Source of the DNA: Alphaproteobacteria bacterium | Lineage (GTDB): Bacteria > Pseudomonadota > Alphaproteobacteria > Geminicoccales > Geminicoccaceae | Assembly (NCBI GenBank): GCA_030431615.1 | Contig: JAUIID010000030.1 | Coordinates: 1-34,566 of the forward strand | DNA length: 34,566 nucleotides | Direction of reading: 5' to 3' | The notes under the pieces: model-generated | Databases searched by the model: none | What the model was told of the DNA's origin: nothing | The model's input: the letters and a program-made list of their open reading frames with translations, nothing else | Made by a program: the position numbers and the translations under genes | Part shown: one piece after another, positions 27,028 through 34,111 of the stretch | How positions within the stretch are numbered: the stretch's first letter is position 1 | Layout of the letters: each line of letters opens with the position of its first letter

Positions 27028-28032
27028 ATGCCAAACCGCTTCACGACCACCGCCATGCGCGGCTTCGGCCCGCTGCCGAGGATCGTGAGGGAACAGGCCG
27101 GCGAGCAAACGGCCAACCTGCTCTTCACCGACTCCGGCGTGCCGCTGGCCCTGCTCGACCGGCCCGATGCGCGGCTGCCGCTCGTCGACATGATCGCGAT
27201 CTTCGAGCGGGCGGCGCTCGTCCTGGACGATCCGTTGCTCGGCCTCGACGTGGGCTGTGCCATGCCGCCCGAGGCCTTCGGTGACTGGGTCCGTTACGCG
27301 GCCGCCGGGCGGACGCTCCGCCATGGCATCGCCAGGCTCTGTCGGGCCATGCGCTATTATCAGACAGCGGGGAACATGCGCGCGGAGGTCCATGGCGATC
27401 TCGTTCGGCTCGCCTATCACCAGTCGGTCGCCGATCCCGCCCGCGCCCGCCAGCATGCGGATCATGCCCTGCCACCGATGATCGGGTTCGTCCGCCATTT
27501 CCTCGGGCCGGCCTGGCAGCCGCACTGGGTCGAGCTGCCCTACCGGGCGGCCGCCGGACCCGAGGAGCTGGCCATCCGACTCGGTGTCGAGGTGCGCTTC
27601 GGGCGACCCGGCGTGGGCATGGTCTTCGAGCGCTGCGCCCTCGATACGCCGGGCAACACGGCACCGCCGGGCTTCGCCGCGTTGCGTCGGATGGTCGAGG
27701 GCCGTCCCGAAGGCGAGGTCACCGCGGCCTTGATCGACGTCGTCGACCTGCGCCTCGTCGACGGCGAGGTGGAGCTCGACGGTGCCGCCACCAGGCTCGG
27801 CCTGCAGAGGCGGGCCTTGCAGCGTCGCCTGCAGGCGGAGGGGCAATCCTATCGCGACATCGTCGATGCCGCCCGCCGGGCGCATGCCGAGCGGGCGCTC
27901 GCCACCACCAGCCGGCCGGTGGCCGAGATCGCCCAGAGCCTCGGCTACGGGGAGCCCGCCCATTTCACCCGTGCCTTTCACCGCTGGCACGGCTGCAGCC
28001 CGAACAGCTGGCGCCGCCAGCGGGCGAACTAG
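27028..28032 (+). CDS. AraC-family transcriptional regulator
   Basis: A 334-residue regulator. The first 200 residues match the ligand-binding type found in OruR/ArgR-like AraC proteins (AraC_binding_2/PF12625-like: LDDPLLGLDVGCAMPPEAFGDWVRYAAAGRTLRHGIARLCRAMRYYQ). The C-terminal AraC DNA-binding domain (about 235-330) has two helix-turn-helix units: AATRLGLQRRALQRRLQAEGQSYRDIVDAARRAHAERAL in pieces, then SRPVAEIAQSLGYGEPAHFTRAFHRWHGCSPNSWR. The ATG at 27028 follows a GAGGAGCAGGGCGAGCC leader. It diverges from the arylsulfatase and most likely controls it, perhaps in response to a sulfate ester or its product (inference). Confidence 0.9.
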   Translation: MPNRFTTTAMRGFGPLPRIVREQAGEQTANLLFTDSGVPLALLDRPDARLPLVDMIAIFERAALVLDDPLLGLDVGCAMPPEAFGDWVRYAAAGRTLRHGIARLCRAMRYYQTAGNMRAEVHGDLVRLAYHQSVADPARARQHADHALPPMIGFVRHFLGPAWQPHWVELPYRAAAGPEELAIRLGVEVRFGRPGVGMVFERCALDTPGNTAPPGFAALRRMVEGRPEGEVTAALIDVVDLRLVDGEVELDGAATRLGLQRRALQRRLQAEGQSYRDIVDAARRAHAERALATTSRPVAEIAQSLGYGEPAHFTRAFHRWHGCSPNSWRRQRAN

Positions 28033-28044
28033 CGCCGGATCCGG

Positions 28045-28059
28045 GCGGGTCGAACCCGC
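28045..28059 (+). terminator. Short hairpin after the AraC-type gene
   Basis: Six-base arms GCGGGT and ACCCGC with a 3-base loop, starting 12 bases after the AraC-type stop. No T-run. It is small and could be chance in GC-rich DNA. Confidence 0.3.
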
Positions 28060-28181
28060 TCTCGGCGGCACCGGCTGGCACCGTCGGGCATATCGGTGCT
28101 TGCCGTGACCGGGCAGGAAGTGATTTCTCCAGCCACGTTGCCGGCGCGGGCCGGTCCTCGTGCCTAGGCGGGAAGTGCAGC

Positions 28182-29522
28182 ATGACAGCAGTCGATGCGG
28201 CCGCGATCGAGCGGCAGTTCGTGGCGCGCGAGGCGACGATCGGCATCGTCGGCATGGGCTATGTCGGCCTGCCCCTGATGCTGGCGGCGACAGGCGCCGG
28301 CTTTCGCGTGCTGGGCTTCGACATCGATGCACCCAAGGTGCGGGGCCTGAACGACGGGGTATGCCCGCTCGCCCATATCGGGCACGAGCGGATCCAGGCC
28401 GTGCGCGCCTCGGGTGCCTTCGAGGCGACGGTCGACTTTGCACGGATCGCCGAGACCGACGCCGTCCTCATCTGCGTGCCGACGCCGCTCGGCCGGCACC
28501 GCGAGCCGGACCTTACTTTCGTCACCCGCACCGTCGAGGCGATCCGGCCACATCTGCAGCCCGGCCAGCTCGTCGTGCTCGAATCGACCACTTGGCCCGG
28601 CACCACGGAGGAAGTGGTCAAGCCCCTGATCGAGACGGCCGGCTGGCGCTCCGGGCACGACATCTTCGTCGCCTACAGCCCCGAGCGCGAGGACCCGGGG
28701 AATGCCGACTTCGCCACGGGCACCATCCCCAAGGTCGTCGGTGGCGACGGGGCAGCCGCCCTGCGGCTCGCAATCGCGCTCTACGACCAGTTCGTCAGCC
28801 GCACCGTGCCGGTCTCCAGCCCGGCGGTCGCCGAGGCGGTCAAGCTCACCGAGAACATCTTCCGCTCGGTCAACATCGCCCTGGTCAACGAGCTCAAGCT
28901 GGTGCTCGAGCGCATGAACATCGATGTCTTCGAGGTGATCGACGCGGCGAAGACCAAGCCCTTCGGCTACATGCCCTTCTATCCCGGGCCCGGCCTCGGT
29001 GGCCACTGCATCCCGATCGACCCCTTCTACCTGACCTGGCGGGCCCGCGAGTTCGGCGTCGCCACCAAGTTCATCGAGCTCGCCGGCGAGATCAACACCG
29101 CCATGCCGCAGCATGTCGTGGACCGGGCCGCCGAGGCCCTCGACCGACAGAGCGGCAAGGGCTTGCGGGGTGCCCGCGTGCTGCTGCTCGGCGTCGCCTA
29201 CAAGAAGAACATCGACGACATGCGGGAGAGCCCGGCACTCGTTGTCTGGGAGCTGATGGAGGCGCGGGGCGCGGTGGTCGAGCACCACGACCCCCACGTG
29301 CCGGTCATTCCGCCCACCCGCGAGCACGCCCGCCTCGCCGGGCGCCGCGGCATCGCCCTCGACGCCGATTCGATCGGCGCTGCCGATCTCGTGCTCGTCG
29401 TCACCGACCACGCGGCGGTCAACTACGCGCTGCTCGCCGAGCGGGCACGCCTCGTCGTCGACACGCGCAACGTCATGGCCCCGTTCGCCGACACGCTCGG
29501 CGCACGCCTCGTGCGGGCGTGA
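28182..29522 (+). CDS. Nucleotide-sugar dehydrogenase (UDP-GlcNAc/UDP-glucose type)
   Basis: A 446-residue dehydrogenase that oxidises C6 of a UDP-sugar to the uronic acid in two NAD-dependent steps. Visible: the NAD-binding GMGYVGLPLM (about residues 24-33), LICVPTPLG, the central VLESTTWPGTTEEVV, SPEREDPGN, the substrate lysine region AVKLTENIFRSVNIALVNEL, and the catalytic cysteine C276 in GLGGHCIPIDPFYL. SPEREDPGN and PFYPGPGLGGHCIPIDP resemble WbpA/WecC-like UDP-N-acetyl sugar 6-dehydrogenases, so UDP-GlcNAc is the more likely substrate, but this cannot be settled by reading. The product feeds polysaccharide or O-antigen synthesis. No other sugar genes are in the window. Start by GGGAAG 7 bases before the ATG. 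Confidence 0.92.
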   Translation: MTAVDAAAIERQFVAREATIGIVGMGYVGLPLMLAATGAGFRVLGFDIDAPKVRGLNDGVCPLAHIGHERIQAVRASGAFEATVDFARIAETDAVLICVPTPLGRHREPDLTFVTRTVEAIRPHLQPGQLVVLESTTWPGTTEEVVKPLIETAGWRSGHDIFVAYSPEREDPGNADFATGTIPKVVGGDGAAALRLAIALYDQFVSRTVPVSSPAVAEAVKLTENIFRSVNIALVNELKLVLERMNIDVFEVIDAAKTKPFGYMPFYPGPGLGGHCIPIDPFYLTWRAREFGVATKFIELAGEINTAMPQHVVDRAAEALDRQSGKGLRGARVLLLGVAYKKNIDDMRESPALVVWELMEARGAVVEHHDPHVPVIPPTREHARLAGRRGIALDADSIGAADLVLVVTDHAAVNYALLAERARLVVDTRNVMAPFADTLGARLVRA

Positions 29523-29562
29523 CGCTACGCACGCACTGGCTCTGGTGGGCAATGAGCGTGCT

Positions 29563-29652
29563 TGGCGGAAGCGGTGGGATTCGAACCCACGATACGGTCG
29601 CCCGTATGCCAGTTTTCAAGACTGGTGCCTTCAACCACTCGGCCACGCTTCC
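29563..29652 (-). tRNA. tRNA-Ser (UGA anticodon)
   Basis: On the minus strand the acceptor GGAAGCG (from 29652) pairs with CGCTTCC at the 3' end, followed by G and an encoded CCA. The D arm is GCCGAGTGGTTGAAGGC, the anticodon stem and loop CCAGT-CTTGAAA-ACTGG with anticodon TGA, a long variable arm (ATACGGGCGACCGTAT region) as expected for serine, and the T arm GTGGG-TTCGAAT-CCCAC. It converges with the dehydrogenase gene ending at 29522. Confidence 0.97.
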
Positions 29653-29689
29653 TTGTCGAAAGGGTTCGCGAGCGGCGCGGTCCAGGGGC

Positions 29690-29754
29690 CAGTGGGGGCC
29701 GAACCTCCCACCTTTCCCGTGCACCGAAGCTTGCTACCACTCAACCACCCGTCC
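29690..29754 (-). pseudogene. Degenerate tRNA-Ser-like element
   Basis: Read on the minus strand from 29754, the sequence starts GGACGGG-TG, followed by a possible 3-bp D stem (GTT/AGC) with the loop GAGTGGTAGCA. It matches most of the first 26 bases of the neighbouring tRNA-Ser. A T-arm-like hairpin with the same stem, GTGGG/CCCAC, and a GTTCG loop follows at 29711-29692. The anticodon and variable arms are missing (about 17 bases instead of about 38), the T loop is 3 bases too long, and no acceptor 3' strand pairs with GGACGGG. It is best read as a decayed tRNA copy; a chance resemblance is less likely but possible. Confidence 0.5.
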
Positions 29755-29830
29755 GATGGGCAAAGACTAGTCGATCGGGCGGGCGGGCGGCAATCGTCGC
29801 GCGGCGGGCCTTGTAGGGAAATCCGCAGGG

Positions 29831-29872
29831 CCTGCCCGGCTCCGGCCGGCATTGACGGCTCGGCCGGGCGGG
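29831..29872. repeat. Long inverted repeat upstream of the tRNA and lyase genes
   Basis: Arms CCTGCCCGGC (29831-29840) and GCCGGGCGGG (29863-29872) pair over 10 bases with one wobble; a smaller CCGGCCGG palindrome is in the 22-base loop. It lies between the tRNA-like element and the operator at 29892. It could be a terminator for leftward or rightward transcripts. Confidence 0.35.
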
Positions 29873-29891
29873 TCTATGGCGAAAGCACTTC

Positions 29892-29917
29892 TGGAACGTC
29901 GTTCCATTAAATGGAAC
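29892..29917 (+). promoter_or_regulatory. Three-half-site operator before the DapA-family/Tct operon
   Basis: Three half-sites alternate in orientation: TGGAAC (29892-29897), GTTCCA (29901-29906), TGGAAC (29912-29917), spaced 3 and 5 bases. The second pair extends to GTTCCAT-TAA-ATGGAAC. It ends 33 bases before the ATG of the DapA-family gene. TGGAA/TTCCA symmetry resembles sites of IclR-family regulators (inference). No regulator gene for it is in the window. Confidence 0.65.
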
Positions 29918-29950
29918 ACTGACTGCTCTACAGGGAAGGCAAGCAGCGCC

Positions 29951-30859
29951 ATGAACCAGGTCCGTGAACGTCTTTTCGGCATCGTGCCACCGACGACCAC
30001 CGCGTTCGACGCGTCGGGCGAGCTCGACGAGGCCGGTGTCCGCGCGCAGGTGCGCTTCCTCTTGGATGCCGGGGTGCACGGGCTCGCCGCGGGCGGCAGC
30101 ACCGGCGAGGGGCATACGCTCGACCACGAGGAATTCGTGCGGCTCATGGAAACGACCGTCGACGAGGTGGCGGATCGCGTGCCGGTCGTTGCCGGGATCA
30201 TCGTCGACAGCACGCGGGACGCCATCCGCCGGGCCAGGTCGATCGCGCATCTGGACGTGGCGGCCCTGCAGGTCACGCCGGTCCACTACCTCTTCAAGCC
30301 GAGCGACGACGCCATGGTCGAGCACTTCCGCCGGCTGGCGGGCGAGACCGGCAAGCCGATCCTGATCTACAATGTCGTGCCCTGGGTCTATCTCTCGCCG
30401 CAGCTCCTCTACCGCATCTTCCGCGAGGTGCCGGGCGTGGTCGGGGTCAAGCAGAGTGCCGGCGACCTCAAGCGCGTCGCCGATCTCCTGCTGATCACCG
30501 AGCCTGAGGACCTCGTCTTCACGGCCGTCGACGCCCTCCTCTACCCGGCCTTCATGCTGGGTGCGCACGGCACCATCGCCGCCCTGCCGACCGCTGCCCC
30601 GCATGCCTGCGTGGCGCTCTGGAACGCCTGCCAGGCCGGTGACCACGCCCGGGCGAAGGAACTGCACCTGCAGCTCCTCAAGGTCTGGAACGCCATTGAG
30701 GCGGACAACCTGCCGGCCTGCACCAAATACGCCCTGACCCTGCAGGGCTGCGCGGCCGGCCTGCCGCGGCCGCCGATGCATGCACCGAGCGAGGCGCAGA
30801 AGAAGAATATCCGTGACGCCTTGCAGACGATGGGGGTGGCGCTGCAGACTGCCGCCTGA
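29951..30859 (+). CDS. DapA-family (dihydrodipicolinate synthase/N-acetylneuraminate lyase superfamily) lyase or aldolase
   Basis: A 302-residue class I aldolase-fold enzyme. The Schiff-base lysine is K167 in GVVGVKQSAGD. The catalytic tyrosine is Y140 in ILIYNVVP. The substrate-binding loop GGSTGEGHTL replaces the usual GTTGE. DapA-family enzymes act on 2-oxo acids: synthesis of dihydrodipicolinate, cleavage of sialic acid, KDG or hydroxy-oxo acids, or dehydration of sugar acids. Because the gene is followed immediately by a tripartite carboxylate transporter and preceded by an operator, a catabolic role on an imported acid is more likely than lysine synthesis (inference). The ATG at 29951 aligns with family N-termini; its ribosome binding site (GGGAAGG) is rather far. 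Confidence 0.88.
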   Translation: MNQVRERLFGIVPPTTTAFDASGELDEAGVRAQVRFLLDAGVHGLAAGGSTGEGHTLDHEEFVRLMETTVDEVADRVPVVAGIIVDSTRDAIRRARSIAHLDVAALQVTPVHYLFKPSDDAMVEHFRRLAGETGKPILIYNVVPWVYLSPQLLYRIFREVPGVVGVKQSAGDLKRVADLLLITEPEDLVFTAVDALLYPAFMLGAHGTIAALPTAAPHACVALWNACQAGDHARAKELHLQLLKVWNAIEADNLPACTKYALTLQGCAAGLPRPPMHAPSEAQKKNIRDALQTMGVALQTAA

Positions 30860-30891
30860 AGCGACTGAACAAGATGCCCGGGGAGGCAACA

Positions 30892-31875
30892 ATGAATAAT
30901 GAAGGAACGGGAATCCGCCTGATGGCGGCGGGGCTGGTCGCGGCCGTTGCCCTGGTGGCGACGACCGCTGCTGAGGCGGCCTGGCCGGAGCGGCCGGTCA
31001 CGCTGATCGTACCCTGGTCCGCAGGTGGCGGCACCGACGCCACCGGGCGGATCGTGGCGTCGATGCTGGAGGAACGCCTCGGCCAGCCCTTCAACGTCGT
31101 CAACCGCACCGGCGGCGGCGGCGTGGTCGGCCATACCGACATCGCCAATGCGGCGCCCGATGGCTACACGCTCGGCGTCATCACCACCGAGCTCTCGATG
31201 TTCCATTGGATCGGCACCTCGCCGCTGACCTTCGAGGACTACAGCCTCTACGGGCTCTACAACACCGATCCGCAGGCGATCCACGTGCGGGCCGACTTCG
31301 AGGCGGCCGATCTCGGTGCCCTGCTCGAGATGGTCGATGCCGCCCCCGGCCAGCACAAGGCCTCCGGCGCCAACCAGGGCGGTGCCGCGCATCTCGGCCT
31401 CGCCGGGCTCCTGCAGGCCTCGGGCCGCGCACACGACGCCATTCCCTGGATCCCGGCCGAGGGCGCGGCGCCGTCGCTGCAGCTCCTGGTCTCGGATGCC
31501 ATCGACGTCGTCACCACCACCATGCCCGAGGTGCGCTCGCTGGTCGATGCTGGCGAGGTCAGGACGCTCGCGGTCATGGCGAACGAGCGTGATCCGGCCT
31601 TTCCCGACATCCCGACCGTCGCCGAGGCCATCGAGGTCGACTGGACGACCGGCGCCTGGCGCGGCATCGCCGGGCCCGCCGGCATGCCTGACGAGGTCGC
31701 CACCGTGCTGGTCCCGGCGCTCGAGGAGATCGTCGCCAGCGACGAATTCCGCGAGTTCATGGCCGGCCGCGGCTTCGGCGTCACCTGGGCGGCACCCGAC
31801 GCCTTTGCGGACTATCTCGCCACGGCGGACGCGAATTTCGGCGCGGCGATGCAGGCGGTCGGTCTCGCCAAGTAG
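30892..31875 (+). CDS. tctC: Tripartite tricarboxylate transporter substrate-binding protein (TctC/Bug family)
   Basis: A 327-residue periplasmic binding protein with a signal peptide (about residues 1-30, ATTAAEA before AWPERP). Bug-family marks: WPERPVTLIVPWSAGGGTDATGR, the NRTGGGGVVGHTDIANAAPDGYTLG loop region split around residues 70-95, GANQGGAAHLGLAGL, and the C-terminal GIAGPAGMPDEV. It presents an organic acid to the TctAB permease; the ligand is unknown. GGGGAGG precedes the ATG by about 6 bases. It is 32 bases after the DapA-family gene and 21 before tctB, so the four genes form an operon. Confidence 0.93.
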   Translation: MNNEGTGIRLMAAGLVAAVALVATTAAEAAWPERPVTLIVPWSAGGGTDATGRIVASMLEERLGQPFNVVNRTGGGGVVGHTDIANAAPDGYTLGVITTELSMFHWIGTSPLTFEDYSLYGLYNTDPQAIHVRADFEAADLGALLEMVDAAPGQHKASGANQGGAAHLGLAGLLQASGRAHDAIPWIPAEGAAPSLQLLVSDAIDVVTTTMPEVRSLVDAGEVRTLAVMANERDPAFPDIPTVAEAIEVDWTTGAWRGIAGPAGMPDEVATVLVPALEEIVASDEFREFMAGRGFGVTWAAPDAFADYLATADANFGAAMQAVGLAK

Positions 31876-31896
31876 GCGCCCGCGCGAGCACGAGCC

Positions 31897-32358
31897 ATGC
31901 GCCTCGCCGACGGCCTGTCGGGCGGCGTCGTCGTCGCCGGCGCCGCCCTTCTCCTCTGGGCGGCGTCGGGCCTGCCCGACATGCCCGGCCAGCGTTTCGG
32001 GCCGGCGACCTTTCCGACCCTGATCGGCATCGCCATGGGTGCCGCCGGCCTCGTCGTGCTCTGGCGCGGCCGGGCCGAGCGACCGCTCTTCTCGGTCGGC
32101 ACGCTCGGCTACGATCGTCGGGTCCAGGGGGCCGTGCTCTGGCTGCTCGGCGGCCTCCTGCTGATGCTCGTCCTCTGGCGGCCAGCGGGATTTCCGCTGC
32201 TCGCCGCCATCTACAGCGGCGGGCTCATGCTCATCCTCGGCGTGCGGCCTTTGCCGGCGGTCTTCTGGGCCATCGCCGTCGCCATCGCCGTCCATCTCGT
32301 CTTCACCCGCCTGCTCCTCGTGCCGCTGCCCGCGGGGCCGCTCGGCGCACTGCTCTAG
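31897..32358 (+). CDS. tctB: Tripartite tricarboxylate transporter small membrane subunit (TctB)
   Basis: A 153-residue protein with four membrane helices (about 8-25, 42-58, 77-95 and 100-140 in two segments), the usual TctB size and layout. The N-terminal segment GQRFGPATFPTLIGIAMGAAGLVVLWRG is characteristic. TctB is the poorly conserved small subunit that pairs with TctA in the inner membrane. It lies 21 bases after tctC; tctA starts 9 bases after its TAG. Confidence 0.87.
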   Translation: MRLADGLSGGVVVAGAALLLWAASGLPDMPGQRFGPATFPTLIGIAMGAAGLVVLWRGRAERPLFSVGTLGYDRRVQGAVLWLLGGLLLMLVLWRPAGFPLLAAIYSGGLMLILGVRPLPAVFWAIAVAIAVHLVFTRLLLVPLPAGPLGALL

Positions 32359-32367
32359 GGTGCGGGC

Positions 32368-33714
32368 TTGACCGATCTCTTCGCCGCCTCGGTCCTGGTG
32401 CTCGACCCGCAGGTGCTGCTCGTCATCCTGGCGGCGGCCTTCTTCGGGCTTTTCGTCGGCGCCGTGCCCGGCCTTACCGCCACCATGGCGACGGCACTCC
32501 TCGTGCCCGTCACCTTCTTCATGGACCCCCTGCCCGCGGTCGCCGCCATCGTCGCCTGCACCGCCATGGCGATCACCGCCGGTGACATCCCGGGAGCGCT
32601 CCTGCGCATTCCCGGCACTCCGGCCTCCGCCGCCTACACGGACGAGGCCTATGCGCTGACCCGGGCCGGTCGGCCGGAGCTCGCCCTCGGCGCCAGCCTC
32701 GTCTGCGCCGCCCTCGGCGGCCTCTTCGGTGCTGTGGTGCTGGTGGTTGCCGCCCCGCTGCTCGCCCGCATCGCCCTCGGCTTCTCCAGCTTCGAGTATT
32801 TCTGGCTCGCGGCCCTCGGCCTCACCTCGGCCGCCTTCGTAAGTGCCGCGGACCGCGCCAAGGGCGTGGTCTCGCTCATGCTCGGTCTCTTCATCGCGAC
32901 GATCGGGCTCGACATCACCTCCGGCCTGCCGCGCTTCACCATGGGCTCGGTCGAGCTGATGGGCGGGGTCAGCTTCATCCCGGCGATGATCGGCATGTTC
33001 GCCGTCTCCGAGGTGCTGCGCAACATCACCGACGGCACAGCGCTCGGCGCCGTGCCGAAGGTGAACGTCGGCAACCCCTTTCGCGGGCTGGCGGCCGTGC
33101 TCTGGCGCTATCGCGTGAATGTGCTGCGCGGCAGTGCTCTCGGCACCACGGTGGGTGCCCTGCCCGGCGCCGGCGGCGACATCGCCGCCTGGATCGCCTA
33201 CGCCAACGCCAAGCGGTTCTCGAAGACACCCGAGAAGTTCGGCCATGGCCATGCCGAGGGCATCGTCGAGGCAGGCTCGGCCAACAATAGCGGGCTGAGC
33301 TCGGCCTGGGTGCCGGCCATGGTCTTCGGCATCCCGGGCGACGCCGTCACGGCGATCGCCATCGGCGTGCTCTTCATGAAGGGGCTCAATCCGGGTCCCC
33401 GGATCTTCGTCGAGCAGCCGGCGATGCTCTATGCCATCTTCATCACCTTCTTCCTCGCCAACCTCCTGCTCATCCCCTTGGGCTGGATGGCGATCCGCGC
33501 CGCGCGGCCGATCCTCGCCGTGCCGCGCAACCTGCTCCTGCCGCTGATCCTGATCTTCTGCGTCGTCGGCGCCTTCGCCATCAACAACACGGTTTTCGGC
33601 ATCGCGGTCATGCTGGTCCTGGGGGTGCTGGCATGGCTCATGGAGTCGAGCGGCTATCCGGTCGCACCGGTCCCGGCGCGATGCAGTGGATCTCATAGGC
33701 CGGAACGTCCGTGA
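32368..33714 (+). CDS. tctA: Tripartite tricarboxylate transporter large membrane subunit (TctA), C-terminally truncated
   Basis: A 448-residue protein, the large permease subunit; normal TctA is about 500 residues. The family blocks are present: VGAVPGLTATMATALLVP, a second GTTVGALPGAGGDIAAWIAYANAK near residue 260, and EGIVEAGSANNSGLSSAWVPAMVFGIPGDAVTAIAIGVLFMKGLNPGP in pieces. Near residue 435 the conserved ending begins (MESSGYPVAPV) but then turns into PARCSGSHRPERP and stops. The expected block of the type VLGLVLGPLLEENFRRSL is missing. The break is at about 33,672. Start by TTG at 32368, 9 bases after the tctB stop; AGGG overlaps that stop. The truncation is either a real disruption or an assembly join. 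Confidence 0.85.
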   Translation: MTDLFAASVLVLDPQVLLVILAAAFFGLFVGAVPGLTATMATALLVPVTFFMDPLPAVAAIVACTAMAITAGDIPGALLRIPGTPASAAYTDEAYALTRAGRPELALGASLVCAALGGLFGAVVLVVAAPLLARIALGFSSFEYFWLAALGLTSAAFVSAADRAKGVVSLMLGLFIATIGLDITSGLPRFTMGSVELMGGVSFIPAMIGMFAVSEVLRNITDGTALGAVPKVNVGNPFRGLAAVLWRYRVNVLRGSALGTTVGALPGAGGDIAAWIAYANAKRFSKTPEKFGHGHAEGIVEAGSANNSGLSSAWVPAMVFGIPGDAVTAIAIGVLFMKGLNPGPRIFVEQPAMLYAIFITFFLANLLLIPLGWMAIRAARPILAVPRNLLLPLILIFCVVGAFAINNTVFGIAVMLVLGVLAWLMESSGYPVAPVPARCSGSHRPERP

Positions 33715-34111
33715 CGCGGGACCGACCTGACGGTCCAGAGCCCGGGAAAACCCGCCGCACGGTGATCGCGCGCCCGGACGGTCCGCCGGCGCACGCCGCC
33801 GGATAGCACGGCCGCAACCCCGGCGAGCCGGTCACGCACATCATGCGGCACCGCGCCCGCGGTCCCATTGGCAAATGGCTGGCATTCCGTCTCCTCCCGC
33901 GCGTTCGACGGCTCTGTTGGCCGCGATTCAGCGCTTTAGCGATCCTAGCACACCTCCGCCCAATATGCCGCAGTTTGCACCGCGGTCGCGAAGGCTTCGC
34001 AATCACACAGATTTTTCATGCCTTTTTTCCCGGAAGGAAATTACGCACTTGATCAGTGTTACCGTGACGTTAGCAATGGGGCACGTCATCCAATGTAGCG
34101 AGTAGGAGAAT
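33715..34111. other. Gene-free stretch with a composition change
   Basis: About 400 bp with no credible gene. Up to about 33,890 it is GC-rich; a minus-strand start with a strong GGGAGGAGACGG ribosome binding site (ATG ending near 33,884) opens a frame that stops after 14 codons, which looks like a gene remnant. A small inverted repeat GGACCG/CGGTCC lies at 33719-33736. After about 33,940 the DNA becomes AT-richer (TTTTTCATGCCTTTTTTCCC at 34012-34031). TTGATC near 34,049 could be a weak -35 for the gene starting at 34112. Confidence 0.45.

Noticed and set aside
26878-28443. A 520-residue N-terminal extension of the arylsulfatase frame
   Set aside because: It is antisense to the AraC-type gene. 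The signal peptide and GGAGGAG site fix the sulfatase start at 26877.
28164-29552. A 462-residue minus-strand frame opposite the nucleotide-sugar dehydrogenase
   Set aside because: The dehydrogenase on the plus strand has all its motifs; the opposite frame is a shadow.
30541-33696. A 1051-residue open frame on the minus strand opposite the tct genes
   Set aside because: It is Asp/Glu/Arg/Gly-rich shadow of the tctC, tctB and tctA coding strands. High GC keeps the opposite frame open; it has no domain or ribosome binding site.
33638-34006. A 122-residue minus-strand frame after tctA, including a VTDVPAYEIHC stretch
   Set aside because: The stretch looks like a protein start but has no ribosome binding site and runs at once into the reverse strand of tctA. 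It could be a gene remnant, which supports the junction, but it is not a gene.
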